Part shown: positions 45,332-57,114 of the stretch, one piece after another | How positions within the stretch are numbered: position 1 is the first letter of the stretch | Layout of the letters: each line of letters begins with the position of its first letter | DNA from: Macrophomina tecta | Taxonomy: Eukaryota > Ascomycota > Dothideomycetes > Botryosphaeriales > Botryosphaeriaceae | Assembly: GCA_024180945.1 (NCBI GenBank) | Contig: JAKSGN010000035.1 | Location: 2,604,001-2,668,000, forward strand | Reading direction: 5' to 3' | Length of the DNA: 64,000 nucleotides | Position numbers and translations under genes: made by a program | The notes under the pieces: model-generated | Told to the model about the DNA's origin: nothing | Seen by the model: the letters and a program-made list of their open reading frames with translations, nothing else | Database searches by the model: none

Positions 45332-46796
45332 TCACCTCACAGGCAGTGTAGCTCTTTGGCCGCTCATGCTGCTCCCGGATGCGACTCTTTGGCCCGAAAT
45401 TGGCGGACCGTTAGCTGGGACAGGAGCACCACCAGTTTTCTGTTCTTCAGCTGCGCGGCGCGCCATCTGGGCTTCTTTGCGCTTTGCGAGCAGGCTCTTG
45501 AAGGCGCCGAGCCACTTGGTCATATTTTCCTCATCTGGCGCGCAGAAGCGGTAGTTACGTTCTTCGGCGATGATCTGCATACAAAAGCGCTTTGTCTTGG
45601 ACATGGGATCGATCTCCACGGCATTGAGGATGTTTGCGAAGGGGATGATGAGGTTTGCGGAATATTCCTAGCTGGTGTTAAAACAATTGACGGACTTGAG
45701 CAGTCAGTGGCCAGGCGGACTTACGTCTTCGTTCTTGTAGAGGCCCAGGGACCTGGGGCGCAGAACTACCCAGAGCTTCTTCCACTGTCGTACGCCCCCT
45801 TTTGATTTGAGAATATACAACCAGCCCTGGCACACCACACGGTCCTCGTGGGGCTTGCTGACAGCATTATTTCCGCCAGCAGTTGCGTCGATGTTGCTCA
45901 TGTGGCTGACGTTTCGGCCCAGGCTCGGGCGTCCGCTGTAGGAGCTCTCGTAGCCGGCATTGCCGTCATTGGGCTGCGAGAAAGACAGAGTGGATTCGCG
46001 GAATCCGGTAGGAACAGGGGTATCAGAGAAATCGGAAAAGGAAGCCTGCTCGTTGCCCGAGTAGGCGAGGGTATGTGAGGGCCGTCTGGCGCTGTGCAGG
46101 TTGTTCGAGCGCATCGAGCTCGGGGGTCGCGCGAACCCTTCACCCTCCGAGGAGCTCGACATTAGCTGCTCCCGGCTCTTCTGCTCCGAGCTGCGATTCC
46201 GTCCGCTGAGGTTCCTGCCTCCGGTCGGGCTCGCCATGATCATCTCCTCTTCTTCCTCGTCAATGCGCGACTCCCTCCGGATGAGCTCGACCCAGTCTTG
46301 CGCATCTTGGTCAGACAACGCGGCAAGGTGGTAGTTGCGCGACGGAGAGAAGAGGCCGAAGACATGCTTGGCTTTCTTGGAGGAATCGCGCTGGCGGGCG
46401 ACGGCGGTAATCTCGTTGAGCGCGATTTGGTGTCGCAGGCGTGTCTCGTCGCGGTCCTTGTAAATTGACAAGGTGTGGGGCCGCAGAACAAGATAGACAG
46501 TCTTCCAAGTCTAGCAGGCTGCGGGTTAGTCAAGGCGGTTCGGCGGCTGCGATTGTCGCGTGCGCGCACAGAGAGCGTACCTTGGTCTTCCGCGTGCGCT
46601 TCAGCACCTCGCCGGACTTCAGGACACGGTCAAACTCGAAGCTGCCATTCTGGTTGACGGGCGAGAAGACGCCGAGGCCCAGGTCGCCCTTCAGCGTGGC
46701 CTCGTCGGGCGGCGGCGGAGTGGAGGTATTGATTCGCATGCTGGCGAGATTCGGAGTGACTGTGTGCGGAGCGGCAGCGGGCGCTACGTCGGCCAT
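45332..46796 (-). CDS. Protein with two PH domains (Opy1-like)
   Basis: Three exons on the minus strand, 46581-46796, 45725-46510 and 45332-45667; introns 70 and 57 nt, both phase 0. Product 445 aa. PH domain 1 (about 58-165) begins VLKSGEVLKRTRKTKTWKTVYLVLRPHTLSIYKD and ends with SDQDAQDWVELIRRE. A Ser/Arg-rich linker of about 120 residues follows. PH domain 2 (about 295-405) begins VVCQGWLYILKSKGGVRQWKKLWVVLRPRSLGLYKN and ends ENMTKWLGAFKSLLAKR. Both show the typical Trp in the last helix. The layout matches yeast Opy1, a phosphoinositide sensor at the plasma membrane that limits PI4P 5-kinase, but orthology is inferred from layout only. Confidence 0.88.
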
Positions 46797-47426
46797 GGTG
46801 GTCGCAGGGGCAGGCGCGCAGGATATGTGGTCAGAGTGGCGAGAGGGGTGGTACGGGCGGGTGTGCGAGGCTACGGGGGCATGGGCGCGTCTGTGTTGTC
46901 ACGGAGCCGGAGTATGTTTGAAGCTTGTCGGCAGCGGAGATGGGGCCAGGGGTGCGGCGGAAGGCATGAGCGGCGGGCGGGCTAGCGGAGCGCGGCAGCA
47001 GCACTAGCTGGCGCGGAGGAAGCGCAGCGCGGTGCTGGCAGAGAGCTGGGGAGGCGAGCGGGAGCGGGTGGTGGGCTGCTCTGTCGCGTTGTTCATTGCT
47101 TGGTAGGGGGCTTGACGAGAAAGTGAGCTGCGCTAGCGCCCGGCGGCCTGGGTAGTGACGGCATAGCGCCGCCGCACAATTTAGCCTCAGAGCGCCTGGA
47201 ATTTGGCGACTCGGCTGCATGCGCACTGACGCATCATGGCTCATCGCTCTGTCCCGCCGCCGCCAAACCACCAAAAGACTGCACGAGCGGGGCCGTGTCG
47301 CTACTCACACCCTGCCCGCCCATATAAAGCCCGCCTCTGCACGCCCCGTTGCTCTCGTCGCGCTGTGCCTTCGACTGCGTACACCCCCTCTCGAGCCGTC
47401 CCCGCATTGCGACACCCTGCAGCACC
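46797..47426. promoter_or_regulatory. Divergent promoter of the double-PH and EFL1 genes
   Basis: 630 bp between two divergent starts. On the plus strand a TATAAA box lies at 47323-47328, 99 bp before the EFL1 ATG. The minus-strand side has no clear TATA. Confidence 0.55.
47323..47328 (+). promoter_or_regulatory. TATA box of EFL1
   Basis: TATAAA in GC-rich DNA, 99 bp upstream of the start codon at 47427. Confidence 0.55.
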
Positions 47427-50400
47427 ATGCCCGTCGTCAGCCCCGAGAAGCTCGTCGAGCTGCAGCAGGCCCACGACGACATCCGCAACGTGCGCCTCCG
47501 ACCCACCTCTTGCAGGCGCCTTGCTGACTTTTTGCCTGCAGATCTGCATCCTCGCTCACGTAGTATGTCGCGCACCCGCGCCGCCCGTCCCTTTCGAGCC
47601 CCAAGACGGCCCCGCCCAGCATGCTGACACGCCTGCTCCCCCAAGGACCATGGGAAGACCTCCCTCACCGACGCCCTGATCGCCACCAATGGCATCATAT
47701 CTCCTAAGCTCGCCGGTAAGATCCGGTACCTAGACTCACGGCCGGACGAGCAGCTGCGCGGCATTACAATGGAATCGTCTGCCATCTCCCTCTATTTCTC
47801 GTTGATGCGCCGCTCCTCCCCCGACGCCGAACCCGTACGCCAGGAGAGCCTCATCAACCTGATAGATTCGCCTGGACACATTGATTTCAGCAGTGAGGTG
47901 TCGACCGCGTCGAGACTCTGTGATGGTGCTGTGGTGTTGGTAGATGCGGTCGAAGGCGTATGCAGCCAGACGGTGACGGTTCTGCGCCAGACTTGGGTTG
48001 AGAAGATAAAACCTCTTCTGGTGATCAACAAGATGGACCGGTTGATTACAGAACTCAAGATGAGCCCTGGCGAGGCATACACCCACCTGAGTAAGTTGCT
48101 CGAGCAGGTCAATGCCGTCATGGGCAGCTTTTTCCAAGGTGAGCGCATGGAAGACGACCTCAAGTGGAGAGAAAAGATGGACGAGCGCATCAGCGCCAAG
48201 GCAAAGGACAGAGCGGAGACGGATGGCAGTGAGGTCCCCACTGAAACTACGGCCGACTACGAAGAGAAGGATGATGAAGACATCTACTTCGCCCCAGAAA
48301 AGAACAACGTCATTTTCAGCAGTGCTGTCGATGGCTGGGCATTCACTGTAAAGCAGTTTGCTGCCCTTTACGAACGGAAGCTTGGCATCAAGCGTTCCGT
48401 ATTAGAGAAGGTCCTGTGGGGTGACTACTACCTGGATCCCAAGACCAAGAAGGTGCTTGGCTCGAAGCACTTGAAAGGTAGAGCTCTCAAGCCCATCTTC
48501 GTGCAACTAGTTCTCGAGCAGGTCTGGGCTGTCTACGAAGCTACTACAGGCGGGAATAAAGGGAAGGGGTGCGTGGATTTCCTTTTCTCCTCTCTCACTC
48601 TTGCAATTTCTATAGGTACCTGTAGTGCAATCAGAAGCTTATTTTTCCACAAAATGCAGAGATCCGGCCTTGGTTGAAAAGATCACGAAAGGCCTGAACC
48701 TTACTCTTCCCCCCCATCTGCTCCGCTCTCGCGATCCGCGAACGCTCCTGATGGCCATCTTTGCCGCATGGCTACCGCTGTCGACCGCAGTGCTCGTATC
48801 AGTCATCGAATCTCTACCGTCTCCTCCCGCTGCACAGGCCGCACGAATGAAGGAGCTCGTAGAGCAATCCCCTGGAGCTGACCACGTCGACCCAAAGGTG
48901 AAGGACGCCATGGCCGGTTTCAAGAAGGAGAAGGAAGCCCCCGTTGTCGCCTATGTCAGTAAGATGGTCTCTGTTCCCGAGAGCGAATTACCGGAGAACA
49001 AGCGGCGCGGCGGTGGCACACTGAGCGCAGAAGAAGCCCGAGAACTAGCACGCAAGAAACGTGCCGAGTTCGCTCGAGCACAAGCTCTCCAAAACGGCGG
49101 CGACGACGACGTCGCCGGCATGACCCAGGCCCTCGGCGCCACTTCAGTCATCAGCGATGAAGGACCGCAAGACGCAGATGAAGACGGCGAATCCCAGCAG
49201 AAGGCCGACCCGGAGCACCTGATCGGCTTCGCCCGCATCTACTCGGGCACGCTGAGCGTCGGCGACGAGGTCTACGTCCTGCCGCCCAAGTTCTCGCCCG
49301 CGGCCCCGCATGCCCACCCGCAGCCGCAGAAAGTCACCATCACCGCGCTCTACCTGCTCATGGGCCGCGGTCTCGAGCCACTGACGACCGTGCCTGCCGG
49401 CTGCGTCTTCGGCATCGGCGGCCTGGCCGGGCACATCCTCAAATCCGGCACCATCTGCAGCCAGCTCGAAGGCTCCGTCAACCTCGCAGGCGTCAATCTC
49501 GGCTCCCAGCCAATCGTCCGCGTCGCCCTCGAGCCGGAGAACCCCGGCGACTTGGCCAAGATGGTCGCCGGCTTGAAGCTGCTCGTCCAGAGCGATCCCT
49601 GCGTGCAGTACGAGCTGCTCGAGAGCGGTGAACATGTCATCTTGACGGCCGGTGAGCTGCATCTTGAGCGCTGTTTGAAGGATTTGAGGGAGCGGTTCGC
49701 ACGGTGCGAGATCCAGGCCGGCGCGCCGATTGTGCCGTACAGGGAAAGCATCGTGGCTGCCGCCGAAATGAATCCTCCGCAGAATAAGGATTTGCCCAGG
49801 GGCACGGTGGTTGCGGTTACGACAAGCAAGCATGTCACGGTGAGGCTGCGCGTCAGGCCGCTTCCTGCGCCGGTGACGGAGTTCTTGACGAAGAATGCGG
49901 GGGCTATCAAGCGGTTGTATGCTGAGCGGAGAGCTGCAGAGGAGGAGAAGAGGGGTGCTGCGGATGGCGCTGGTGAAGGCCAGGGCGAGGAGGGGGTTGG
50001 AGAGGAGAAGGAGGGTCTGGTGGCGGATGTGGACCTCACTGAGGCCGGGCAGGTCCTCACGATCAAGGAGTTCAGGAAGCAGCTCATTACCGCGTTCGCG
50101 GAGACGAAGGGCGAGAAGGAAGTGTGGGAGGGTGTGGCTGAGAAGATTTCGGCCTTTGGACCGAGGAGGACGGGCCCGAATCTGTTAGTGGATGAGACCG
50201 GATTAAGAGTGTTGCCGCATATGTGAGTATCCCTCTTCACTCCACTGGAGCAGAGATATCCTCTGTCTCCATGCGGGCCTGACTAACCTCACAACAGACT
50301 CTCCCTCGACCCCGAGCAGCACACTGCAGCACAGCCTCAGTCCGACGAGGCCCTCACCCCACATGACTTCAGCGACAAGATCACCTATGCCTTCCAGCTT

Positions 50401-51000
50401 GCCACCTACCAAGGCCCGCTGTGCAATGAGCCCGTCCAGGGCATCTCCGTGCACGTTGAATCAGTGGAGCTCGACCAATCCGCCGCCGACCGCACCGCGC
50501 TGGGCCGGCTGACGGGCGAAGTCATCAAGGCGACACGCTCGGGCATTCATGCCGGGTTCTTGGACTGGTCGCCCCGAATGCTGCTCGCCATGTACAGCTG
50601 CGAGATCCAGTGCAGTACCGAGGTGCTCGGCCGCGTCTACGGCGTCGTCACTCGCCGCCGCGGCCGCATCGTCAGCGAGGCTATGAAGGAGGGCACGCCG
50701 TTTTTCTCGATCACCGCCCTCCTGCCTGTTGCGGAGAGTTTTGGCTTTAGTGAGGAGATGCGCAAGAGGACGAGTGGCGCGGCGCAGCCGCAGCTGGTGT
50801 TTGTGGGCTTTGAGATGCTGGATGAGGATCCGTTCTGGGTGCCGTGGACGGAGGAGGAGATCGAGGATTTGGGCGAGTTGGCGGATAAGGAGAACGTGGC
50901 CAAGAGATATATGGATGGCGTGAGGAAGAGGAAGGGGTTGTTTGTGGGGGAGAAGATTGTGAGGGATGCGGAGAAGCAGAAGACGTTGAAGAGTAAATAG
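47427..51000 (+). CDS. ria1: EFL1/Ria1 GTPase for 60S subunit maturation
   Basis: Five exons: 47427-47489, 47542-47562 (21 nt), 47646-48568, 48660-50222 and 50298-51000. Product 1090 aa. The small second exon supplies ICILAHV, so the first G motif AHVDHGKT (26-33) is built from two exons. The others follow: RGITMESSAIS (switch I), DSPGHIDFSSE and NKMDRL. The EF-2-like body continues with an insert of about 165 charged residues, a domain II (GFARIYSGTLSVGDEVYVLP) and domain III/IV parts (ILTAGELHLERCLKDLRERF). The C-terminal domain contains GRVYGVVTRRRGRIVSEAMKEG. The acidic inserts and the absence of the EF-2 diphthamide loop separate it from EF-2. With Sdo1/SBDS it releases eIF6/Tif6 from cytoplasmic pre-60S particles. 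Length fits the yeast protein. Confidence 0.96.
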
Positions 51001-52432
51001 ACTTGTCAATCGTAAGGATTTGTTGAAGCGTCAAAAGCTAGCGTAGTTGATGGAGTCGGTGGGGCGATGAAAGTGTATTGCTGATTTCTCCCTATCAATC
51101 TATTTGTTTTAACGTGTGTCGCCCATCTGTCCTTTGCATCATCATCAAACCGCCAGAAGCCGAAGATTCGTCCAAAGTACTTAAAAAAAAAAAATCAAAG
51201 CAAAGATATTCAACAGATGATCCAAATCCAGGTAGTTTATATTTCTCCAACTGCTTGCTTTTTTTTTTTTTTTGGGGGGAGCGGCAGTTGATACGCTCTA
51301 GTACGGCAATGGTCTGGATGTACCCAATGGGCTTTCAAACATTGGCAGCCAAATGAGGCTGGATATGGCCATCCGATTGCATAAGGTTCCGTCATAGCAT
51401 GCTGCCTTCACCTTGTACTCATATCGGTATGATGATCGCGGTGCCTGGTTGCTTGAGCGTCGATATAGTGGTACGTGCGTTGGTCCACCAGAGCCTTCGC
51501 ACAAGCGCAGCGGCTCAGGTGGCCGGGTATGTTGGAAAACTCCGCGGCTGCCTCGATGAAGCTATCGGTGACGCTGCTCCAGGCTGCTCGCGGGCAAGCA
51601 GCAGCAACGATAAGGCAGAGTTGTGGATAAAGACAGGAGCCGCGCGGTTGATGAGGGCCTAGGTGGTGGCGCGCTGTCACGTGGTACCCCAGCCCCACAA
51701 GTCCCAACCTCGCGCCGGTCGGCAACGTCCTCACCTCACCCCATCCGCAACGCCATCCATCAACATCAAGCGTCGTCCACCACATCGGTTTGGTCCCTCA
51801 AGCTTTCAGATCCGCTGTCACTGTATGTGCTGTTCCACTTACGCGTGCAGATAGCCCCGTCGTTGTTCTTGCTTTACCTCGTCATCCCGTTCGTCGCCCG
51901 TTCACCAACCAACCTGTCGTCGCGTTCCAGCTACCGTCCTTCCTCGGCTCGTCTGTCCTGGCCCCGTGCTCAACACTTCTCGAGATACTCTAGGGTTCTT
52001 TGACAGAGGCATAAGCCTGGCTGCCGACCGACGTACGCCGGGGTAGGAGTCTGAGCAGGAACGTCTGTCGCCAGTGGTGTTGCGGGCGTATTGGAGGCAT
52101 ACTGTGGTCGCTTCTAAGCTGCTGGTCTCCCTCACTCTGTCCCTCTGGCCCCCACCCTGCCATCCCTGTGATTCCATAGGGCCTTCTCTGAGAAGGGGTA
52201 GGGGGGTCGCCGTCGACAGCAGTCCATGGTCGAGATCCTGCATAGCTTGAGATGTCTGCCAACAGTAGTTCTCTGTACAATGATACTTCGAGTCAGGGCT
52301 GCTCGGCACATCGAAGCCCGGGTGGGAGGGAAGACCGCAGTTGCGGGGCTCTGTTAATATCAAATATATTACGATTACGTGAAGCTGATTCCGTGCCCTT
52401 AGTTCTGTATTGTGAAACGGACTGTCTGCACC
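51001..52432. other. Intergenic region
   Basis: 1.4 kb between two plus-strand genes. It holds an A12 run (51183-51194) and a T15 run (51259-51273) soon after the EFL1 stop. No gene recognised; the promoter of the next gene lies at the right end. Confidence 0.4.
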
Positions 52433-54353
52433 ATGCCCACACGTCGCCGTGCTCGTCCTTCGCACTCGCTCCTTGACCGCTCGGTCGTGGCTCAGGCAGA
52501 TCATGGCAGTGAAGCCTGGTGTCCGTGTCATTTGTCTCTGAAGTTGGATCAGGCTGAGGACCGGAATGAATCTCCACGCCAGGGTGCTATTTCTCTCCGG
52601 CTCGAGCAGCTGGTCCAGTTCGAGGGTCTTGACCGTCAGGTATCAGTCACTCTACGACTACCGCTCGAGAACCTCGAATCTGTGGAACACAAATGGGGTG
52701 TGCCAGACGACATCCCCTCCTCAATCTGGGCCTTGCTCTCTAGCAAGCACGCCATTCGCCAAACAAGTCTCGTTTTTGTTCTTATCTTCAAATTAAATGC
52801 GCCAGGCTGTTTAATTGTCCCATCTGATGCGACTGTTCTTACACCAGATGACGATGACCGCTCAGACATTCCCGCCTTCCGGCATCTTTGCGAGGCGACT
52901 GGACTCCGAGTTTACATCCACGCATATAATGTCAAGGAGGTTCCTGTAGCAGCATTGGAAACCCTGGGATTGCTCGCCAAAAGGAAGGGCATGCTTGCCT
53001 CGAGGCCCCCAGACCTCCCCCGCATGTACAAGGGCCGTGGTGCACGCGAAGCTACCTGGGATATCTTCAACATACCCGAGCTCCCTCCTGCCTACTCGAA
53101 GCAGCCGGAGCGAGCGACGAGCAAGCGTGCTCGAGAAGGTAAGACATGTCCCATACATCTCCCAGTGCTTTTATTTTCGTCGGTTTTGGCTCGTGATTCG
53201 ATGGCGACCAGTTCTAACAAACCACAGCCTCCCCGCTCCTAACGCCCAAGAGACGAGCCATCGACTTACCCAAATCTACCCGGCCCGGACCAGCCACCTC
53301 GGCCTCCACCACAGACGCAGACACCGACTTCTCGGCCAACGCGCTCAGCCCACTGCCCGCGAAAGTCTCCCAAGCAGGCCTGGCCGCCGCCGCCGCTCCC
53401 GCTCCAACCGCTGAAGCCGCCGGCCTCGTGCATGCCGCCTTGCAGGGCATGCTGCAAGACGCACTGCCGCACATGATCGAAGACGCGCTCGCGAAGCTGC
53501 TGCCCGCCCTGCTCAAATCCACCGTCCAGGACATGCTGCCTCAAATACTGCACGACGCCATCCGCGGAACCCGCCCAAGCGGCCAGCCAGACCGTGCTTC
53601 GGATTCGCCGCAATCCGGCGCGCAGCAGGACAGAGCCGGCCAGCATCCGCTCGCGGCTGTGGTAGAGCCGGTTGTGGAGAAGCAGCTTCCGGCTGTCGTG
53701 AGGAAGATCATGGATGAGGATGGGACGTACGGTGATCTGATCTACGAAGCGCAGCAGCAGATTGAGATGGTGATTGGCGAGGAGAGGGATGGCGCGTTGT
53801 ACCAGATTCGCGAAGAGAGGGATGCGTGCGTTGGGGAGGTGCGGGAGACGGGGACGGCGGTCCGGGAGATGTTGGAGGGTAGCGAGCCGAGTGTGGGTGG
53901 TGGCAGGGACCCGGCGGTGAGTTTCCCGGCCGGCGGATGGTGTTGGATCGAAGGCTAATGATGTGAGCAAGGCGATTCTCCAGGCGCTCGCGAGGACAGT
54001 CGGGTCAACTGTTAGCGGCGAGAGCAGTCAGTCAGATCCGCTGAGGTTCAGGCGCACACAACGTGGGAGAAAGGCGTCTGTAAGCGAGGGGAGCACTGAG
54101 GATGTGGCAAGCGTGACATGCACGCGAGCTGAAGGATCGCCGTCAACTCGTGCGGGGTCTGCATCTGTCTGCGACGGTTCTCCAGCGTCTGGAGCAGATG
54201 CAGAAGGCGGAGTCGGACAGGATGAAGGTGGCCTCTCCTCCCCGTCAGTTCGTCATCCATCGCTATCTCCCCGATCTCCGCCCTCGAGAGTGTCCACTCC
54301 AGGCGCGCAGGCGCAAGCGTGCGAACCTGGTCAAGTACCTTCATGGTCATTAG
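52433..54353 (+). CDS. Unknown ascomycete protein, 573 aa
   Basis: Four exons: 52433-53138, 53228-53916, 53972-54079 and 54135-54353. The start (CACCATGCCC) gives MPTRRRARPSHSLLD. Residues 40-200 form a compact, mixed region (ISLRLEQLVQFEGL, VTLRLPLENLESVEHKWGVPDDIPSS, LVFVLIFKLNAPGCLI). Then come a basic patch with PKRRAID, possibly a nuclear signal, an Ala/Pro linker, and an amphipathic helical stretch (MLQDALPHMIEDALAKLLPALLK, EPVVEKQLPAVVRKIMDED, IEMVIGEERDGALYQIREERD). The last intron matters: read through, the frame runs Ser-rich to 54535; spliced, it gives LQRLEQMQKAESDRMK and ends RKRANLVKYLHGH. I recognise no domain; a nuclear coiled-coil protein is a guess. Confidence 0.6.
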
Positions 54354-55897
54354 GACGTCCTGAGGATGCCACCAGCGTATTTGGAGAGGAAAATGCTCCC
54401 GCAGATGAAGAATGGAAGCAATCGCAATCCCACGACCTATCTCCGACCCAAGCGGATACGGACGTAGATGTGGCGGGTTCACAAGAGAGTAGAAGACTAG
54501 CGCAGCACGATAAAGATCCAAAACCGCAGTGCTAAGTCTCAGGCCATGGTACTTCCGTTTCTGGCGGGAAGCAGGCGAATGGAGGTGTCCCCTAAATCAC
54601 TTCATCATCATTCCAGGATACCCAATGTCAAATCATATCTGTGTATTGGTCATATGCTCGTGTCTCCGCACCAGAAGAGTTCTGTTGCTATATTAGCGAC
54701 CGCATCAAGAAGGGACTCAAGCTCATCGATCAATTTCTCGCCTTCCAATAGCTCGCAGTCCCGCAACCTCCCCACCTCCCCAGGGAAGCGTGCGCTCACC
54801 CCGACCAATCACGCCCTCACGCCTCCTAAAAGCGGCCCGCCCTCCAACTAGGCGACAACCCTCAGGTGTTAGTTCCAGCATCTCGCGGAATCGGAAGCCA
54901 AAGTCCGAATGCCATGCAAGCAAGCCCCCGATCGAGCCACGGAGTGACACCCCAGATCCTTAAGTGGTCGATAAAAAGTATAGTTCCTCGACACCCGGTC
55001 CCATGTCTCCTTGTAGTGCAATCTTTGACAAGCGATGATGAAGAGTGCGCCTTAGAAAAGGCAGATCCAAGCTCCGACGGTTATTCAGACCATGCAGTTG
55101 AGGAATGAAGATCTACAAAGAACGCAGGTGCGCCATGGAATGGTTTCCAAGTAGAGCGGGCGATACTCCACTGGACCGAACGGCTGACTTTATTCAGGGA
55201 GGGAACGGCAGGCGGGGCGCCAAGGTTGTAGACCTTCAATTCGTAATAGCTGGGATAAGGTGCAAGCATGTATTTGTAGATGGCAAGACGAAGCAGGCTA
55301 GCAGCTGGAGTAGCCATTTGATCTGACCCTCTTGGTAGTGAGGGATTTCAGTGTGGCTTATACAACCTCGCTCACTTTTCATCTCCGCGATTAGGGAGAG
55401 TATGATGAGTGAGATAACTATTGCCGGTTGCTGTGGCCGACGTCGTGTTGGCAGAAAGCGGCGTTTCAAGAGCAGAGGCGTGGCCGTCCAGCGGGGGCTG
55501 GTTGATGGCCTTTTCCATGCTGCCGTTGAGAATGAGTTAGAGCGGTTGGACGCCAAACTACTATAGTGCTTCTTGGGAGCGTGCAGGGAAGAGTAGCGGA
55601 GCGTAAACTAAGATGGACTTTGAGCTGTCTGTGTTCCTTACGGTCTGTCAAGTTAGCGACTCAAGGTAGCCAATATATGCCTGTTATTCATCGTACCACA
55701 GACGTTGCTCTCATGTGAGCGCGGACGCGAGCAGGAGTGGGTTATGCTCGGTTCGTCGGCGCGGGTGGCTACATATGTGGTGCGCCTCTTCTTGACCTGC
55801 GCCCATCTGTTGCCCCCACACACGACAATCACGACCGCTTCACCCTCACTCACAACCCGCAAAAACACCCTCTGTCAGGCCCTCATCCATCTTGGAC
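54354..55897. other. Intergenic region
   Basis: 1.5 kb between two plus-strand genes. Several short Ser/Pro-rich frames, none supported by signals or domains. Confidence 0.4.
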
Positions 55898-56396
55898 ATG
55901 AAGCTCTCCACAACCATCCCTTTCGTCATCGCCTCCGCCGCCTGGGCCCTCATTGCCGCCTGCGCCGTTTTCCTCTCCTACCAGATCCTCAAGATCGCCT
56001 TCACCAGTAAGGAAACGGATCACATCAAGACTCGAAGGGCTACCGCCTAATGCGTACATGGAGTGGTTCGCCACCATGATGAACCGCATCAACGCGAAGC
56101 TGGACAGCTTCCTGCTCACAGTGCGCAACGCGCCGCTCTGGGCCAGGCTGCTCGGCTTGTGCTTCCTTCTCGGGCCGCCGTGGGCCATCTGCGGCCTCTA
56201 CCTCTCGGTTTACTCAGGTGACGTGGCAGACGGCAAAGCTCCGGGTTTTATCGCGCTCCTATTCACCATTCTACTGTTCTGCTACACGGTTTTCATCATG
56301 CTGTTTGTTCTCTGGTCGCCTCCACGCGCAGAGGATATGGAAAGCATTCATTCGCTTGCCGATATGAACACGGATTCGCCTCACGGAAGTTCTTGA
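55898..56396 (+). CDS. Small membrane protein of unknown function
   Basis: Proposed exons 55898-56006 and 56038-56396, product 155 aa. The first exon gives MKLSTTIPFVIASAAWALIAACAVFLSYQ, a signal anchor. The second has two strong membrane segments (LWARLLGLCFLLGPPWAICGLYLSVY and GFIALLFTILLFCYTVFIMLFVLW) and a short acidic Ser-rich tail. The joining intron is only 31 nt (GTAAGG...CGAAG), shorter than any other here, so the 5' part may be wrong; a start at the ATG 56059 (MEWFATMM) or a longer intron ending at CACAG near 56120 are alternatives. Three helices, no family recognised. Confidence 0.55.
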
Positions 56397-57114
56397 CGTA
56401 CGCCCCTACATTTGCAATTGTCCTTCCATAAGTATCCGCTGACTGTGCTCATGGTGAGGAGCAGCCCCTGCAGGACCCATCTACTCAGACAACAAACGGC
56501 GAGTCTATCGAAAAGGCCAAAACTTTCAGCATGAAGCACTGCAGCTACGATTCTCAAACTGACCAATATTCTTTGAAGTCCTTCTAATTCCGTACCAATG
56601 ACCTTCTCGCTGAAGTCCTGTGAATTTCGTGTTAGGTTTTTCCTGCCCTGCTGTGCTTCCCGCTCGCACCGGGGCAGCGCCTCGAATTCAACTGTCGTCT
56701 GAATGGAGAAAGGCATCTATTGCCGCGCCATGCTGGATTTTGATAGTAAACAGGGGGAGAAAAGGCATCTTTTTTGCCGAATTGTTTCTGCTGCCATGAC
56801 ATTACCTCAAGCCCCGATGCCAACATGCAGTAACGTAACGCCACCGCACTTTTCCTGAAGTGAAGATCCTTAAAGACTACAACCCTGCACGCTCCCGACG
56901 CTTCGTTTCGCAGGATCTGGCTGTTTCAAGCAAGGATATCATGTCGCGTATCCTGCAAGCATCCCGCTGAATATGCCCTGAAGGACTTCTAATGAGAGCC
57001 AACTGTACCTCACTTCAACTGCCCCAGCGATAGACGCAAGGATTTTGTACCTGTGACTATGGGAATCTGAATTAAGTGCTGATGAGAACTCGGAGATCTA
57101 TGCGTTTTCTCTGT
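56397..57114. other. Intergenic region between convergent genes
   Basis: 718 bp between the small membrane protein gene (plus) and hexokinase (minus). Nothing recognised. Confidence 0.4.

Noticed and set aside
49350..50240. 296-codon minus ORF inside EFL1
   Set aside because: Antisense shadow of a clearly conserved GTPase.
54048..54521. 157-codon minus ORF at the end of the unknown protein gene
   Set aside because: No stop by chance in GC-rich DNA; the plus strand gives a spliced, more protein-like reading.
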